NCBI GenBank assembly: GCA_022432975.1
Contig: CM039502.1
Coordinates: forward strand, 12,748,954-12,812,953
DNA: 64,000 nucleotides
Source of the DNA: Begonia masoniana
Taxonomy: Eukaryota > Streptophyta > Magnoliopsida > Cucurbitales > Begoniaceae
Direction of reading: 5' to 3'
The translations under genes and the position numbers were made by a program. Shown piece after piece: positions 1 through 11,631 of the stretch. Below the pieces are notes generated by a model. It searched no databases. It saw nothing but the letters and a program-made list of their open reading frames with translations, and had not been told where the DNA came from. Position 1 is the stretch's first letter; each line of letters begins with the position of its first letter.

Positions 1-793
1 CAGCACTTCCTTCCACCCACAAACGGATGGTCAGAACGAGGTGGTCAAGAGTACTCTTGGTACTCTCCTTAGAGGTGCATTAGGAAAGAAACTTGGAGAA
101 TGAGATATCAAACTTCCACATTTGGAGTTTGCCTACAATAGAAGTGTTCATTCCACCACTCAAAGGACGCCTTTTGAGGTGGTTTACGATTTCAACCCTA
201 TCACTCCTCTAGATCTTTTACCACTTCCTATGAAGTCCCTTGCCAATCATGTTGGAGCTGATAAAGCCAACCAAGTCAAACAAATGCACGAACAAATCCA
301 GAATGCCATCCAAAAGGAAAATGAGTCATTCACTAAAAGAGCCAACAAAGGACAAAATGAGATAATATTTGATGAAGGTGACTTAGTGTGGTTGCACTTG
401 AGAAAATAACGTTTCCTTGAGAAAAGGAAATCAAAACTCCTTCCGAGAGCAGATGGTCCTTTCAAGGTTCTGGAGTGCATTAACAACAATGCATACAAGT
501 TGGAGCTACCCGAAGTGTAACAACCAGCACCGGTCAGGTATTTATCCCATGTTTTATTATGGAATGATTTATGGAATAAGTTGATTTAAAAAAAACGTAG
601 GTTTAGTGGCAAGATTGTAATTAATATTGTTTTGAATCGTTATAAATAGAAAGAGGAAATTCTAAAACCTCACTTTAGCCGACTTTCCTCTTCGGGCGAA
701 TCTCCTCCAAAGCCTTCTATCCGGTAGCAGACACCGATTTCCTCCACCATTGTTCAGCTCTTCCTCCACTCTTTTCGAAATCTTAAGCTCCAG

Positions 794-1775
794 GTAATGG
801 TTTAGGTGATTCGCTCATTAAATCTTCGATTTAATGATGGTTATTGATTGATGTTTGAAGATTTAGAATTAGACAATGTTAGAATAACGATAGTATTTTC
901 GAGTTTCTGATTTATGGCATTGGTGATAGAGTTCTAGGTGTTGTTAATATTAGGGTTAAGAATCTGACATTGGTATGAATCTGGTAGTTTTAGTACACTA
1001 ATGCCATCAATGCCAGTGAGGATTAAGCCACGCACACTAGGTGCTTGACTATAAGACTCAGAGGCTTGAACTAGTTTCCAGGAATGATTTCTTTAGTTAA
1101 GATTTTACCAGCTTTGAGATTAGATTATTCATGATACATTTAACATTGAAATATGAAATGTCTAGGAGGAGAAGGATTCAAGTGAAGGCACGACATTGCT
1201 AAGGGGACTAGGTAAGTGAGTGTATTAGGATTCCGGCCATTAGGGCCCTACATCACGAGGACGTTAGGAAGATTTTTAAGGATAATGTCTTGATGTTCAT
1301 GATCTGTACCATGATATATGCTGAATGTCTAAGTTTTCTCTGGTGTGAAGTTCTTTTATGCATACATAACCCATGCATCATGATTTATCTTCCAAGTATA
1401 CAAAAATGTCTTATGTGCATGTTTCTTTTATGAATAAGATAAGAATATGAAATGTATGCAAGTATGATTAAGTGAGGGTTGGGGCAGTTTGGCCAAGTCA
1501 CTATCCAAAAATGGACCAAGATTTCTGCCTGAAGGGCCAAGTACACGTACTCTGCCTACCCTCCAGCACGACCCCCTCCTTAATCCATGTTATGTAAACA
1601 ATGAACAAGAATATGATTCCCACGAAATGATCAAAAATATGAACATGAATATGATTTCCAGGATTTGAATAAAGAACTTGAACACGATTTTATTGAGTAT
1701 GCAGTCATGACTATTTATGTATATGTTGGACCCCTTACTAAGCATTAGACTTATAGTTTGAACCTTATGATGTAG
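794..1775 (+). other. Predicted two-intron leader inside LTR A
   Basis: Predicted intron 1 runs from the donor after CTCCAG (gt at 794) to the acceptor at 1164-1165. A 46-nt exon (1166-1211) follows. Intron 2 runs from GTAAGT at 1212 to the TGATGTAG acceptor ending at 1775. The motif GGGCCCTACATCAC lies just after the second donor (about 1243), and TTACTAAGCATTAG, with a branch-site-like CTAAG, lies just before the acceptor. The same order of elements recurs in LTRs B to G. Splicing is an inference from sequence only. Confidence 0.55.
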
Positions 1776-2129
1776 GTGACGAATTAAAAGGTGAGGATTT
1801 CAATCCAAGTGATAACATCTAAGAAGGTTGCTGGATGGTACTCGTGAAGGAATTTGTGGATGGGAAGCGATTTGACCCAAGGTGCTCTTAGTCTGTCATG
1901 TTATAAGACAATGAAATGAAAGTTTAAGTAGAAAAGAATTTTAATGTTTATGAGCTATAAGAGATTTTAGGATTTAAGGATTTTTATCTGTTTTTCTTTA
2001 AGTCTTCCGCTATGCATGTTTAAGTTTTATGTTAAAGGAATGATTTCTGTGAATTGAGATGTGAGGTTACTTGTACAGTTAGTTCTAGAGAGCTAGCCGA
2101 ACGTTCGCCAGGGGAGGCGATCGATCGGT

Positions 2130-2600
2130 CGTCTATGTGTTCTGTTTTGCAAGTAAAAATAGTCGTCCAGAGTTGTAAGTAAATCGTTGACCAGAATTGC
2201 ATGGACGAATACGTCGTCCAGAGTAAGTGAATGAGTCATCGTCCAAAGTTAGGGGCGAGTCTAAGTCCAGAGAACGTTGTTGAGTTTTCGTCCAAAGTAA
2301 GTAGTCACGTGACTGTGGACGACAAATCACGTGGTCCGTAGACGATAAACTTAAGTAAGTCCATGGACGATAGTCTGTGGACGATGAGTTTATATAGCCC
2401 GTGGACAATGAAGTCACGTGGACCGTGGACGATAAAGTCACGTGGTCTGTGGACAAAAAGTCTAAGTAAGTCTGTGGACGATAAAATTTAGTTAAGCATC
2501 CTGGCAGAGAAAGTCAGTCGTCCACACTGCCTTCTGTTTTCAAACGTCCACACTGCCTTATGTTTTCAGTCATCCACGCTGTCTTCTATTTCTGTTATCC
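2130..2600. repeat. Degenerate tandem repeat of a TCGTCCA / TGGACGA motif in LTR A
   Basis: Short diverged units built on TGGACGA and TCGTCCA fill this stretch of the 3' part of LTR A. Four CACGTG hexamers (2306, 2328, 2415, 2439) lie in it. A gaggCGATCGATCGG motif stands just before it (about 2115). LTRs B and D have a different repeat in the equivalent place. Confidence 0.7.
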
Positions 2601-3214
2601 ATTCCTGTCTGATATAACGTCTACCCCTACTGTTTAAATTGATGAAACTCGATACGAAAGAGTCGAGTTATGAGAATTTATGGTTTTTAATTTGTTATTC
2701 TTTTAAATGTCCACGAGTTATTTTAAAGAAAATTACCAGTAGTTGTTCTAAGATTTAAATGACTAAGTTTAAGTTAAGAATATGCCGCGATCTATTGGGG
2801 TCGTTACACGGAGAGTATGGTGTCTTAGCGATATTTAATGTTCAAGACCTCTCCCCCATTTAGAGGTGATGAAGACGAAATTAATAAAGAGGAACCTCTT
2901 GACTTGAGGACAAATCCTTTTTCACTTGGAGATGATGTGTAACACCTGGTTCTTTAGAACCAAGTCTAATTTCTTCCTAAATTAATGACACTTTATAAGG
3001 TGATAATAAATGTAGGATTAATGGATGACTAGACAAGGGCATAAGGGTAATTAGAAATTTTAAAGTGGATAACGTATTTAAGGAATAGGTTTTTGGATTT
3101 AATGCATTGTAGCCGCCACTGTTTTCCAATTCTTTTCGACTCTCAGCTCCTCAGCTCAGTAGAGTGCTCTAGGAGGCCCTCCCTTCGATTTCTCCAGCGA
3201 TTTCTCCGACTTAG

Positions 3215-3960
3215 GTGAGTCCCCTCATTTTTCCTTATGACTTGACGGTTAGATAGCAGAGGGAGTACAATGTATGTGTTTTGGGAGTGTTGTGAATGAG
3301 TGTAGTTTCGGACTTAGTGCAGAATCGGGAATGCTCGAAGATCTGAGCTTCCAAAACTAATTTCCTTAGACTCCTGGATAGTTTAGAATGAAGTTCAACT
3401 AATACACTGTCTACGGTTTTAGGTTTGAGCAAGACCCGAAGTGGTTAGCAACCAAACAATTCCCAGGGATCCAGGTAAGTAAAGTACGCATGTGCCTTCG
3501 AGCCTACATCACAAAACAGTAGGGTTATGTATTGTGTGAATGATTTTGTATGTCATGCATCATGTTTTTGAAAGATTGCGAAAATGAATTTTCATGTAAG
3601 GATGGTAAGGCATGAACTGAATGTGACAGACAAACTATTAAGGGAACTAATCCACCCCTTAACTTATGAAGAGATTTATAACATTGGGAGGATTGATCCT
3701 ACTCCCAAGGGAACAGAGGGATCAGATCAGCTATTAAGGAAATTCATCCGCCCCTTAATCGAGTAGAGGATGTATAACATTGGGAAAATTGATCCACTTC
3801 GAAAGGGAATCGAGGGATCAGATCAGCTTATGAATGAATGTGAATGCAACTGAAATGAGAAAGTAGAAATTGCATGTTTAGGAATTTATGTTTCAGTATT
3901 TCATTTCATTACTGCTTTACTTACTTAGCATTAGGCTAATAGATGAGTTTTGTGATGTAG
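3215..3960 (+). other. Predicted two-intron leader inside LTR B
   Basis: Intron 1 is predicted from GTGAGT at 3215 to the TTTTAG acceptor ending at 3422. The middle exon is 3423-3474 (52 nt). Intron 2 runs from GTAAGT at 3475 to TGTGATGTAG ending at 3960. GAGCCTACATCAC follows the second donor and TTACTTAGCATTAGG precedes the second acceptor. LTR D has the same arrangement with nearly the same spacing (intron 1 of 208 against 219 bp; intron 2 of 486 against 487 bp). Confidence 0.6.
3630..3835. repeat. Two-copy tandem repeat (about 100 bp unit) inside predicted intron 2 of LTR B
   Basis: Two diverged copies share CTATTAAGG, CACCCCTTAA or CGCCCCTTAA, TATAACATTGGGA and GAGGGATCAGATCAGCT. The equivalent two copies occur in reverse orientation in LTR D at about 11007-11195. 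Confidence 0.7.
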
Positions 3961-4324
3961 GTGTTGAGGATACTGCAGGTGATTTTCCTGAATGCACAGA
4001 TGATTAGCCATGGTTGGAGGAGTACATCCATGTTTCGGCCTGGTAAACTGATGAGGTGGATTAACTGATGTCAGTAGTTGGAATGGTTTAGTTGACAGTG
4101 TTTCAATCTGCGTATGTTAGGTTTTCATGACAGTAATGGTTTTTAATATTTTGAATACATTTTGAGATTTTCTGATAATAGTATTCGGTGGAGTTTTAAA
4201 TGTTGGTTCTTACTGGATTTGAGTAATACAATAATTTGAATTGTTTCTAAATGGTTTCAGTAAAGTGAGTAAATTCTTTTCTGTAGTTAGAGTTGTGTTG
4301 TATAGCAAGAAGTTGTTGGTATGT

Positions 4325-4740
4325 CGCTCTGCTTTCTATCGGTAGATGATGTCTATCGGTAGATGTTGAGTTATAGTTATGTTGTCTATCGGAAGATGTG
4401 AGTAGAAAATTTGTCGTTTGGTCATCGGTACATGAAGTTTATTCAACCGGATGATGTAGGTTTAATTCTATCGGAAGATGTAGGTTTTGCACTATCGGTA
4501 TGAGTGGGTATTATGCCTTGTCGTTTAGTGATCAGTGTATGCAGTTTATTCTATCGGAAGAAGGGAATGAGGGATTTTGTCGTTTTTCCATCGGTAGATG
4601 CGAGTCGCAAAACTTGTCGTTTTGCGATCGGATTGATGTTGGATAATTGATTTATCCAGCTGACGTCATCGGTAGGAGCCTCCTATTTTCTGTTTCTGCT
4701 TCTTCCATTGACTTTATTCATCGGCAGATGCGTTTGACTT
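4325..4740. repeat. Dispersed CTATCGGTAGATG-type repeat in the 3' part of LTR B
   Basis: Irregular copies of ATCGGTAGATG, ATCGGAAGATG and CATCGGTA recur here. In the related LTR D the corresponding region has been replaced by a regular 59-bp satellite containing the same CTACCGATAG core. Confidence 0.7.
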
Positions 4741-5267
4741 CTGCGACTCCTCAAGTATTCCACGGTTTAAACTTTATTTCCTATTTGCCGATTGTTTCTT
4801 AACATTTCAAACAATGTTTCATAGTTTTGTTTAACTCGATTGTTGTTTAAATGATTTCCGCTGCAAGTTTTTAAACATTTTGAAGTTTTAGAAAAATGTC
4901 AAATTCAGACTTTCGAGTGAAATTTTAAATTTAGTCCAAAGTCTCTTAGTTATGTTCGAGCTATGTGTAACAAATCGGGTTTAGATAATTCGGGGCGTTA
5001 CATGATGATATGTCCAGGAAGCCCGTGACACGTTCCCAAGATAATCCACATAACCTCATTAATCTTTATGCTAATGATTTTTCTATTCTTGCAGGTGGAG
5101 GCCCATTGAATTGCTCAAAGTGGAATACGTATGAAGCAATGTTCAAAGACTTATCGTGGGAGCCCAAATCTCAAGACATGGACCAGCCCAAGCACTTACT
5201 CATTTGGGAGACTAAAGGAGGTGGACTTAAGGCTAAAAGGGGAATTTGTCTTCCCAGAGACATCTAA

Positions 5268-5793
5268 TGTAAACCTTTTATTTTATTGTATTTTTTTTGG
5301 GCAAACTTTAGCCATTGTACTTTAGCAAACTTTTGCTAGTGTTTTATTGCTAGATGAAGCCCGAGCCCATGAAGGAGGATAGCACGCATTCTTTTAATTT
5401 TGAATTAGGACAACTCATGATGTCCCTAGATGGCTGAAGACAACTTACCAAGAAAGGACTCCATCTCCATGGCCCAAAGGTAAGTGGAGCGTTCCATGTG
5501 CGGTCAAGATCAAATCAAAGGTATCTTCCTCAAATTTGTAATGACCGACCCCCCAAACCACCCTAGGCTTACATAGCATCGTGATTAGTGTTTGTTCATT
5601 CAGTTTTGACATATCAATATACACCGGTCCGTTCTCCTAAGGGTCAAGAGTCGCGGCTCAAGATAAGTCCTTGATTGATCATCAATCAAGTGGAGTGTGT
5701 CTCCAAAATTGTTCTCCAAGTCCATGGTTGTTTGGAGACTCTTATCATCACCTTCTTTTCATCTTTCTAAGACCTTAGAAAAGATAGAAAATG
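5268..5793. other. Non-coding 3' region of the outer Gypsy element
   Basis: No gene is visible. The stretch follows the pol stop codon and is probably 3' untranslated region or LTR of the outer element, but I could not find its terminal repeat partner. Confidence 0.3.
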
Positions 5794-6211
5794 TGTGATG
5801 ACCCGAATGAACACATATGAGGAGGAACCACTCAGTGCTCCGCGAATCTCGAGTGGGACTTGGGCCGGAGGGTGACGTACTGGGTTAAAACTCTGCGGAT
5901 CCAGTGTTGAACTTGGGCTGGAGGGTTCGACGTTGAAAGGGGGGTCGTCACAATCCCACATCGCTTGGGGAAGTATGTGGAAATGAAACATATGTAAGTA
6001 AACCCTCCCAAGATAGTAAGACACGTTTTGGAGCACAATTGGCAACGGATCCCATAAGAACTCCGAAGTTAAAAGTGCTTCGGCGAGAGTAGTACCAGAT
6101 TGGGTGATCGACTGAGAAGTCCTCGCCAAACAAAGTTGTGAGGGGAGGATATTAGGCTACGGCGCAATCCCCAGAGCGGACGATATCTTACTGGGATAAG
6201 GGGTCGTTACA
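5794..6211 (+). mobile_element. Solo LTR of a Cassandra TRIM element
   Basis: It begins TGTGATGACCCG and ends GGGGTCGTTACA and carries a 5S-rRNA-like segment, the hallmark of Cassandra terminal-repeat retrotransposons in miniature. The flanks aaatg and aaagg match at four of five positions, which fits a slightly decayed target duplication. The complete Cassandra element at 53338-54387 matches it in reverse complement. No protein is encoded; elements of this family depend on other elements for movement. Confidence 0.85.
6047..6125 (+). ncRNA. 5S rRNA-like domain of the Cassandra LTR (not a 5S gene)
   Basis: The order GGATCCCATAAGAACTCCG, GAAGTTAAAAGTGCTTCGGC, GAGAGTAGTACCAGA, GGGTGATC and GAAGTCCTCG follows plant 5S rRNA from its middle to near its 3' end, including the box A and box C regions of the internal Pol III promoter. 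Several positions differ from a functional 5S gene, for example in GGGTGATCGACTGAGAAG. It lies inside an LTR and is not in a 5S tandem array. Confidence 0.8.
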
Positions 6212-7252
6212 AAAGGTTACCATACCAGCCTAGTGCCGTTGTGATCGTCTTACAAAGGCTACATTGTAACACCCCCGAACCCGTCCCGGCTCGGTGCGCT
6301 ACTTTGCTAACTCAAACCGCGTTTAAAACGACGTTTAAAATATTTTTTGATAAATTTTTGACTCGGGTTTCAGGTTTTTCGAACCCTCAAAAAATATTGA
6401 AAAACGTGCCAAAAATACGTTTAAAATATGCTGAAAAATGTCGGGTTAAAATATTATGGAAATAGGAAAAAAATAAAAAAAAAACAAAAGTGGGTGCGCG
6501 CTAGACGCCGTGCGCGCTGCGCGCCTAGCCCGATCGATTGGTGCCCCAGCCCGATCGATCGGGCCCTCTCGGCTTTCTTCGGCCAAAAATGCCCCTTTTT
6601 CGACCTTTTTTTTCACTTTTCTCCATTTTTTTCTTCGAGCCAAACACCTCCAAATCACTTGAAAATTTAATCATACATTCCCGACACTTCCGACTCCGTG
6701 TCCCGTAAAAATTACAAAAAACCGACTTAAAACAGTTAACGAAAAAAAATAGAGAAAATAAACCCGATATTATTTGTTTGAAAACCAAAACGAGCGGCAT
6801 AACACCTATAATTTTCAAAACCCAAAAACCTGAAAATACCCTTATAAACCATCTAAACCAAGTCCACAAATGTGCCAAAACCACAATTATTTTCACCAAA
6901 CCAAAATCTAACAACATCAACCCAAAATATTCAAACCATACGCTACCACGCATCCCCGAAGATCATGGTCGAGACGCCCCCGACAATTGCCTGCACCGGC
7001 ATACCGCGTACATCAACGACTGCGTCCCCAACCCTAGCTTTCCTTAAAGCCCTCACCTGTACTCCTGTCGACACCTACACCACAGAACACAAAAGGTAAG
7101 CCTAATGCTTAGTAAGTAGCGAATAATGCATATCAAAAACATAATGCAACACAACCCCTAACACATGAAGTTTCTACTCCCTCAGTTGCTCTTGTTTCGT
7201 GTGCGTTTCTTTGCTCATTTACAGAACGGAACTCATCGCAAGTGCTAAACTG

Positions 7253-7545
7253 CAATCCTGGTAGTCCCTCGCAGGTACCACTTTAACGCGATTGGGAAAC
7301 TCTACTAGAGTTCCTCACAGGTGCTACCCTAACGCGACTGGGTGACTCCAACTCTGCTAGTCCTTTGCAGGTACCACTTTAACATGACTGGAAAACTCTA
7401 CTAGAGTTCCTCGCAGGTGCTGCCCTAACGCGATTGGGTGACTCCAACTTTGCTAGTCTCTCGCAGGTACCACCTTAACGCGACTGGGAAACTCTACTAG
7501 AGTTCCTCGCAGGTGTTACCCTAACGCGGCTGGGTGACTCCAACA
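7253..7545. repeat. Tandem repeat of CTCGCAGGTACCAC-type units in predicted intron 2 of LTR C
   Basis: About three composite units of roughly 96 bp each contain two similar half-units built on TCGCAGGTACCACTTTAACG and TCGCAGGTGCTACCCTAACG with (A/T)CTCTACTAGAGTTCC between them. The repeat sits in the predicted second intron, as family-specific repeats do in the other long LTRs. Confidence 0.8.
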
Positions 7546-8735
7546 CAACCACATTATTACGTTTCAATCTCACCATTCAAAACCATGCTCAAAACTCGTT
7601 CGTTTCGTAGTTTGAAAACAATGATGCATGTCCAGGCAATACTCAAACACCAAATGAAATAAACAACCAAACAAAACAAACAAACATTTCCTACCGTTCC
7701 GTGGTGTAGGCCCGAAGGCAAAACAAAATCAATCCACTACTTACCTGAACTCCTGCACCGCACTTACTCACTTCGGCTACGTAAATTTCCCGACTCGGTA
7801 ACCTATCATAATCACAAAACTCACTTAAGCATCACAATTCACTTTTAAAGAATACTTAATCTAGAATACTTAATCTAACTCTAACTACAACTAACTAACT
7901 TTAATACAACTCACTTGCTCGATAACCTAGCACGTTAATGGGAAAAATCACTTAATATCACCAAAATATAATTTAAAGAAAACTTACTCCATTTCTAACA
8001 CAAACCAACTAACTCCTCAACATAAAAACCCAAAACCCAATTTTTCCCTCATTTTCCGTATCCAAAGTTCAATCGGCCATAATTTCTTCGTTTTTCAACG
8101 GATTTCGACGCACCACCCCAATCCGTAAACCTCTACACGTCTACTATCTATTGAAACACTTAAATCAACCAACCAAACACACTGACCCAATAGGAAATGC
8201 AGAAACAGAATCGGCCCTTATAGGTTTAAAAACCTGTTTTTCAACGAATTCCACCAATTCTTTAATCTAACCACTTAAACTGTAACGCCCTGAGTTTTCT
8301 GAACCCAGTTCGCTACTCAATGCTTGAACATGACTAAGAAATTTTTTGATTAATTTAAATCTTCACTCGACAGTCAAAATTTGATATTTTTCTAAAAACT
8401 CAAAACATTTAAAAATTTGCAGCGGAAATCATTTGAACAACAATGGAGTTAAACAAAACTGTGAAATAAACATTGTTGAAATAATCGTTGGGAATGTTAA
8501 GAAACAGTAGGCAAATGGGAGATAAAAATTTAAACCGTGGAATACTTGAGGGGTCGCAGAAGTCAAACGCATCTGCCGATGGACAAAGTCAACAGAAGAA
8601 GCAGAAACAGGAAGTAGGAGGCTTCTACCGATGACGTCAGCTGGATAATTCAGTTATCCAACATCTACCGTTCACAAAACGACAAGTCTTGCGCCTCGGA
8701 TCTACCGATACGTGCTTCTCACTTGGTCATTTAAA

Positions 8736-10436
8736 ACATCTACCGATAGAGAATATCTACCGGTGGACACGTGCACCTCACATGACTCCTTAAAACATCT
8801 ACCGATAGAGAATGTCTACCGGTGGACACGTGCACCTCACATGACTCCTTAAAACATCTACCGATAGAGAATATCTACCGGTGGACACGTGGACCTCACA
8901 GACTCCTTAAAACATCTACGATAGAATATCTACCGGACTCCTTAAAACATCTACCGATAGAGAATATCTACCGGTGGACACGTGCACCTCACATGACTCC
9001 TTAAAACATCTACCGATAGAGAATGTCTACCGGTGGACACGTGCACCTCACATGACTCCTTAAAACATCTACCGATAGAGAATATCTACCGGTGGACACG
9101 TGCACCTCACATGACTCCTTAAAACATCTACCGATAGAGAATATCTACCGGTGGACACGTGCACCTCACATGACTCCTTAAAACATCTACCGATAGAGAA
9201 TATCTACCGGTGGACACGTGCACCTCACATGACTCCTTAAAACATCTACCGATAGAGAATATCTACCGGTGGACACGTGCACCTCACATGACTCCTTAAA
9301 ACATCTACCGATAGAGAATATCTACCGGTGGACACGTGCACCTCACATGACTCCTTAAAACATCTACCGATAGAGAATATCTACCGGTGGACACGTGCAC
9401 CTCACATGACTCCTTAAAACATCTACCGATAGAGAATATCTACCGGTGGACACGTGCACCTCACATGACTCCTTAAAACATCTACCGATAGAGAATATCT
9501 ACCGGTGGACACGTGCACCTCACATGACTCCTTAAAACATCTACCGATAGAGAATATCTACCGGTGGACACGTGCACCTCACATGACTCCTTAAAACATC
9601 TACCGATAGAGAATATCTACCGGTGGACACGTGCACCTCACATGACTCCTTAAAACATCTACCGATAGAGAATATCTACCGGTGGACACGTGCACCTCAC
9701 ATGACTCCTTAAAACATCTACCGATAGAGAATATCTACCGGTGGACACGTGCACCTCACATGACTCCTTAAAACATCTACCGATAGAGAATATCTACCGG
9801 TGGACACGTGCACCTCACATGACTCCTTAAAACATCTACCGATAGAGAATATCTACCGGTGGACACGTGCACCTCACATGACTCCTTAAAACATCTACCG
9901 ATAGAGAATATCTACCGGTGGACACGTGCACCTCACATGACTCCTTAAAACATCTACCGATAGAGAATATCTACCGGTGGACACGTGCACCTCACATGAC
10001 TCCTTAAAACATCTACCGATAGAGAATATCTACCGGTGGACACGTGCACCTCACATGACTCCTTAAAACATCTACCGATAGAGAATATCTACCGGTGGAC
10101 ACGTGCACCTCACATGACTCCTTAAAACATCTACCGATAGAGAATATCTACCGGTGGACACGTGCACCTCACATGACTCCTTAAAACATCTACCGATAGA
10201 GAATATCTACCGGTGGACACGTGCACCTCACATGACTCCTTAAAACATCTACCGATAGAGAATATCTACCGGTGGACACGTGCACCTCACATGACTCCTT
10301 AAAACATCTACCGATAGAGAATATCTACCGGTGGACACGTGCACCTCACATGACTCCTTAAAACATCTACCGATAGAGAATATCTACCGGTGGACACGTG
10401 CACCTCACATGACTCCTTAAAACATCTACCGATAGA
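8736..10436. repeat. 59-bp minisatellite, about 28 full copies
   Basis: Units begin ACATCTACCGATAGAGAATA, continue TCTACCGGTGGACACGTGCA and end CCTCACATGACTCCTTAAA. Unit starts fall at 8736, 8795, 8854, 8912 (shortened to 35 bp), 8947 and 9006. From there they recur every 59 bp to 10422, where the last is cut off. From 9006 on, the 24 units are virtually identical, which points to recent expansion. Every full unit contains CACGTG, a G-box core. Confidence 0.97.
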
Positions 10437-10874
10437 TACTGTAGCTTAAGAGCTCTACATTATCCGATAGGTAAATTACTCGACTCCTGCGATGGACCTA
10501 AACAACATGGCAGTAAACTTTACTGTAAACCGAAGAAAGTTCCGACTATCGGAAGGACTTAAGCATTTTACCCAAAAACCATCAGAGACCAATTTTAAAT
10601 CATTGCATTACTCAAATTTCAGTAAAAACAACATTTTTAAAATCCAACAGAACACTAATGTCAGGAATTCTCAAAACTAATTCAAAAGGTTGCAACCACT
10701 ACTGTCATGAAAACTCAATGTACTCAGATTGAATCATTATCAACTAGACCTTCATAACTGCTGACATCAGTTAACCCGCCTCATCAGTTTACTAGACCGA
10801 AGCATGAATATACCCCTCCAACCACATCTACTCATCTGTGCACACAGGAAATTCACCTGCAGTAACCTCTTCAC

Positions 10875-11631
10875 CTACATCACAAAACTCATTTATTAGC
10901 CTAATGCTAAGTAAGCAAAGTAAGGAATGAAATATGTACTGAAATGTAAATCCTAAATATGCAGTTTCTACTTTCATTCCTCAGTTATGTTGCATTCGTT
11001 CACTGGTCTGATGATCCCTGATACAATGGGAGATGGATCAGTTTTCCCAAGGTATGTATCCATATATTCAATTAAGGGGCGGATTAGTTCCCTTAACAGC
11101 TGATTTGATCCCTGATACAATGGGAGATGAATCAATTTTCCCAAGGTATGTATCCATATGTTCGATTAAGGGGCAGATTAATTCCCTTAAAAGTATACTG
11201 TTGCAATCTGTTCACGTCTCACCATGATACTTCATGTAAATTCATTTTCGTTTTCCTTCAAAATATGATGCATGGCGACTGAAAAGAAACATACATTCAT
11301 GCATACACAAATCCTACTGTTTTGTGATGTAGGCTCGAAGGCACATGCAAACTCTACTTACCTGGTCTCCTGGAAAAATTTGGTTGCAAGCTACTTCGGG
11401 TATTACTCGAACCTAAAACCATAGACAGAGCATACATTAAATTTCCTCTAATCTGCATTCTAAACCACTAGAAATCTAAGGGAAACTGTTTTGGAAACTC
11501 TAGTCATTGTGCATTCCCGATTTCAGCTTAAACCGAAACCACCACTCGCTTACCGCCTTTTCAAAACCTCATTTATCATCCCTCCTACCAACGATAGATA
11601 CAATGTAGCAAGAAATAGAAGCAAAACTCAC
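10875..11631 (-). other. Predicted two-intron leader inside LTR D
   Basis: On the reverse strand the first donor is GTGAGT ending at 11631 and the first acceptor GTTTTAG ends at 11413. The middle exon is 11362-11412 (51 nt). The second donor CCAG/GTAAGTAG starts at 11361 and the acceptor GTGATGTAG/GTGAAG ends at 10875. Intron lengths are 219 and 487 bp, matching LTR B. Confidence 0.6.

Larger units (their letters stand above)
516..2808 (+). mobile_element. Solo LTR A of a Ty3/Gypsy-type element, 2293 bp
   Basis: It begins TGTAACAACC and ends GGTCGTTACA. It is flanked by cgaag (511-515) and cggag (2809-2813), a 5-bp target duplication with one difference. No internal coding region is present, so it is a solo LTR left by LTR-LTR recombination. 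A TATA box (tataaata, 641-648) sits only about 125 bp from the left edge, so U3 would be short and the transcribed part long. It interrupts the integrase reading frame between ELP and EYGV. Sequence similarity with LTR E in the leader region suggests a related family. Confidence 0.88.
2938..5002 (+). mobile_element. Solo LTR B, 2065 bp
   Basis: It begins TGTAACACCTGG and ends GGGGCGTTACA. A perfect 5-bp target duplication tgatg flanks it (2933-2937 and 5003-5007). It has no internal domain. Its 3' third, including the stretch around 4660-4770, is clearly similar in reverse complement to 8520-8650, so it belongs to the same family as LTR D. It lies in the C-terminal tail of the outer Gypsy pol gene, 130 bp downstream of LTR A. 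Confidence 0.9.
2..5267 (+). pseudogene. 3' end of a Ty3/Gypsy pol gene (integrase C-terminus), split by two solo LTRs
   Basis: The visible pieces are 2-515, 2809-2937 and 5003-5267. They read as the end of a Ty3/Gypsy integrase: an HPQTDGQNEVV motif near the start, then LEFAYNRSVHSTT, TPFEVVY, a GDLVWLHLRK stretch and a [11 protein letters not shown] stretch. Together these are the catalytic-core end and the C-terminal DNA-binding region. Two in-frame stops, TGA at 101-103 and TAA at 407-409, break it. When the insertions at 516-2808 and 2938-5002 and one target duplication each are removed, the frame runs on through FNVQDLSPF and ends at a TAA at 5265-5267. The 5' part of the element lies outside the window. 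It is the oldest layer of this nest and is not functional. Confidence 0.85.

Noticed and set aside
6047..6125. A true 5S rRNA gene
   Set aside because: The 5S-like segment is incomplete and diverged, and it lies inside a Cassandra LTR; the same unit occurs twice more in a complete Cassandra element.
6446..6670. Overlapping open frames on both strands near 6.4-6.7 kb
   Set aside because: They lie within LTR C in low-complexity and GC-rich repeats, have no domain, and conflict with each other.
8822..9004. Open frame of repeated residues at 8822-9004
   Set aside because: It is the translation of the irregular start of the 59-bp satellite; the regular units shift the frame and no real start or family is seen.
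8736..10436. CRISPR-like array of regular repeats
   Set aside because: The whole 59-bp unit repeats without variable spacers, and the context is a plant LTR.
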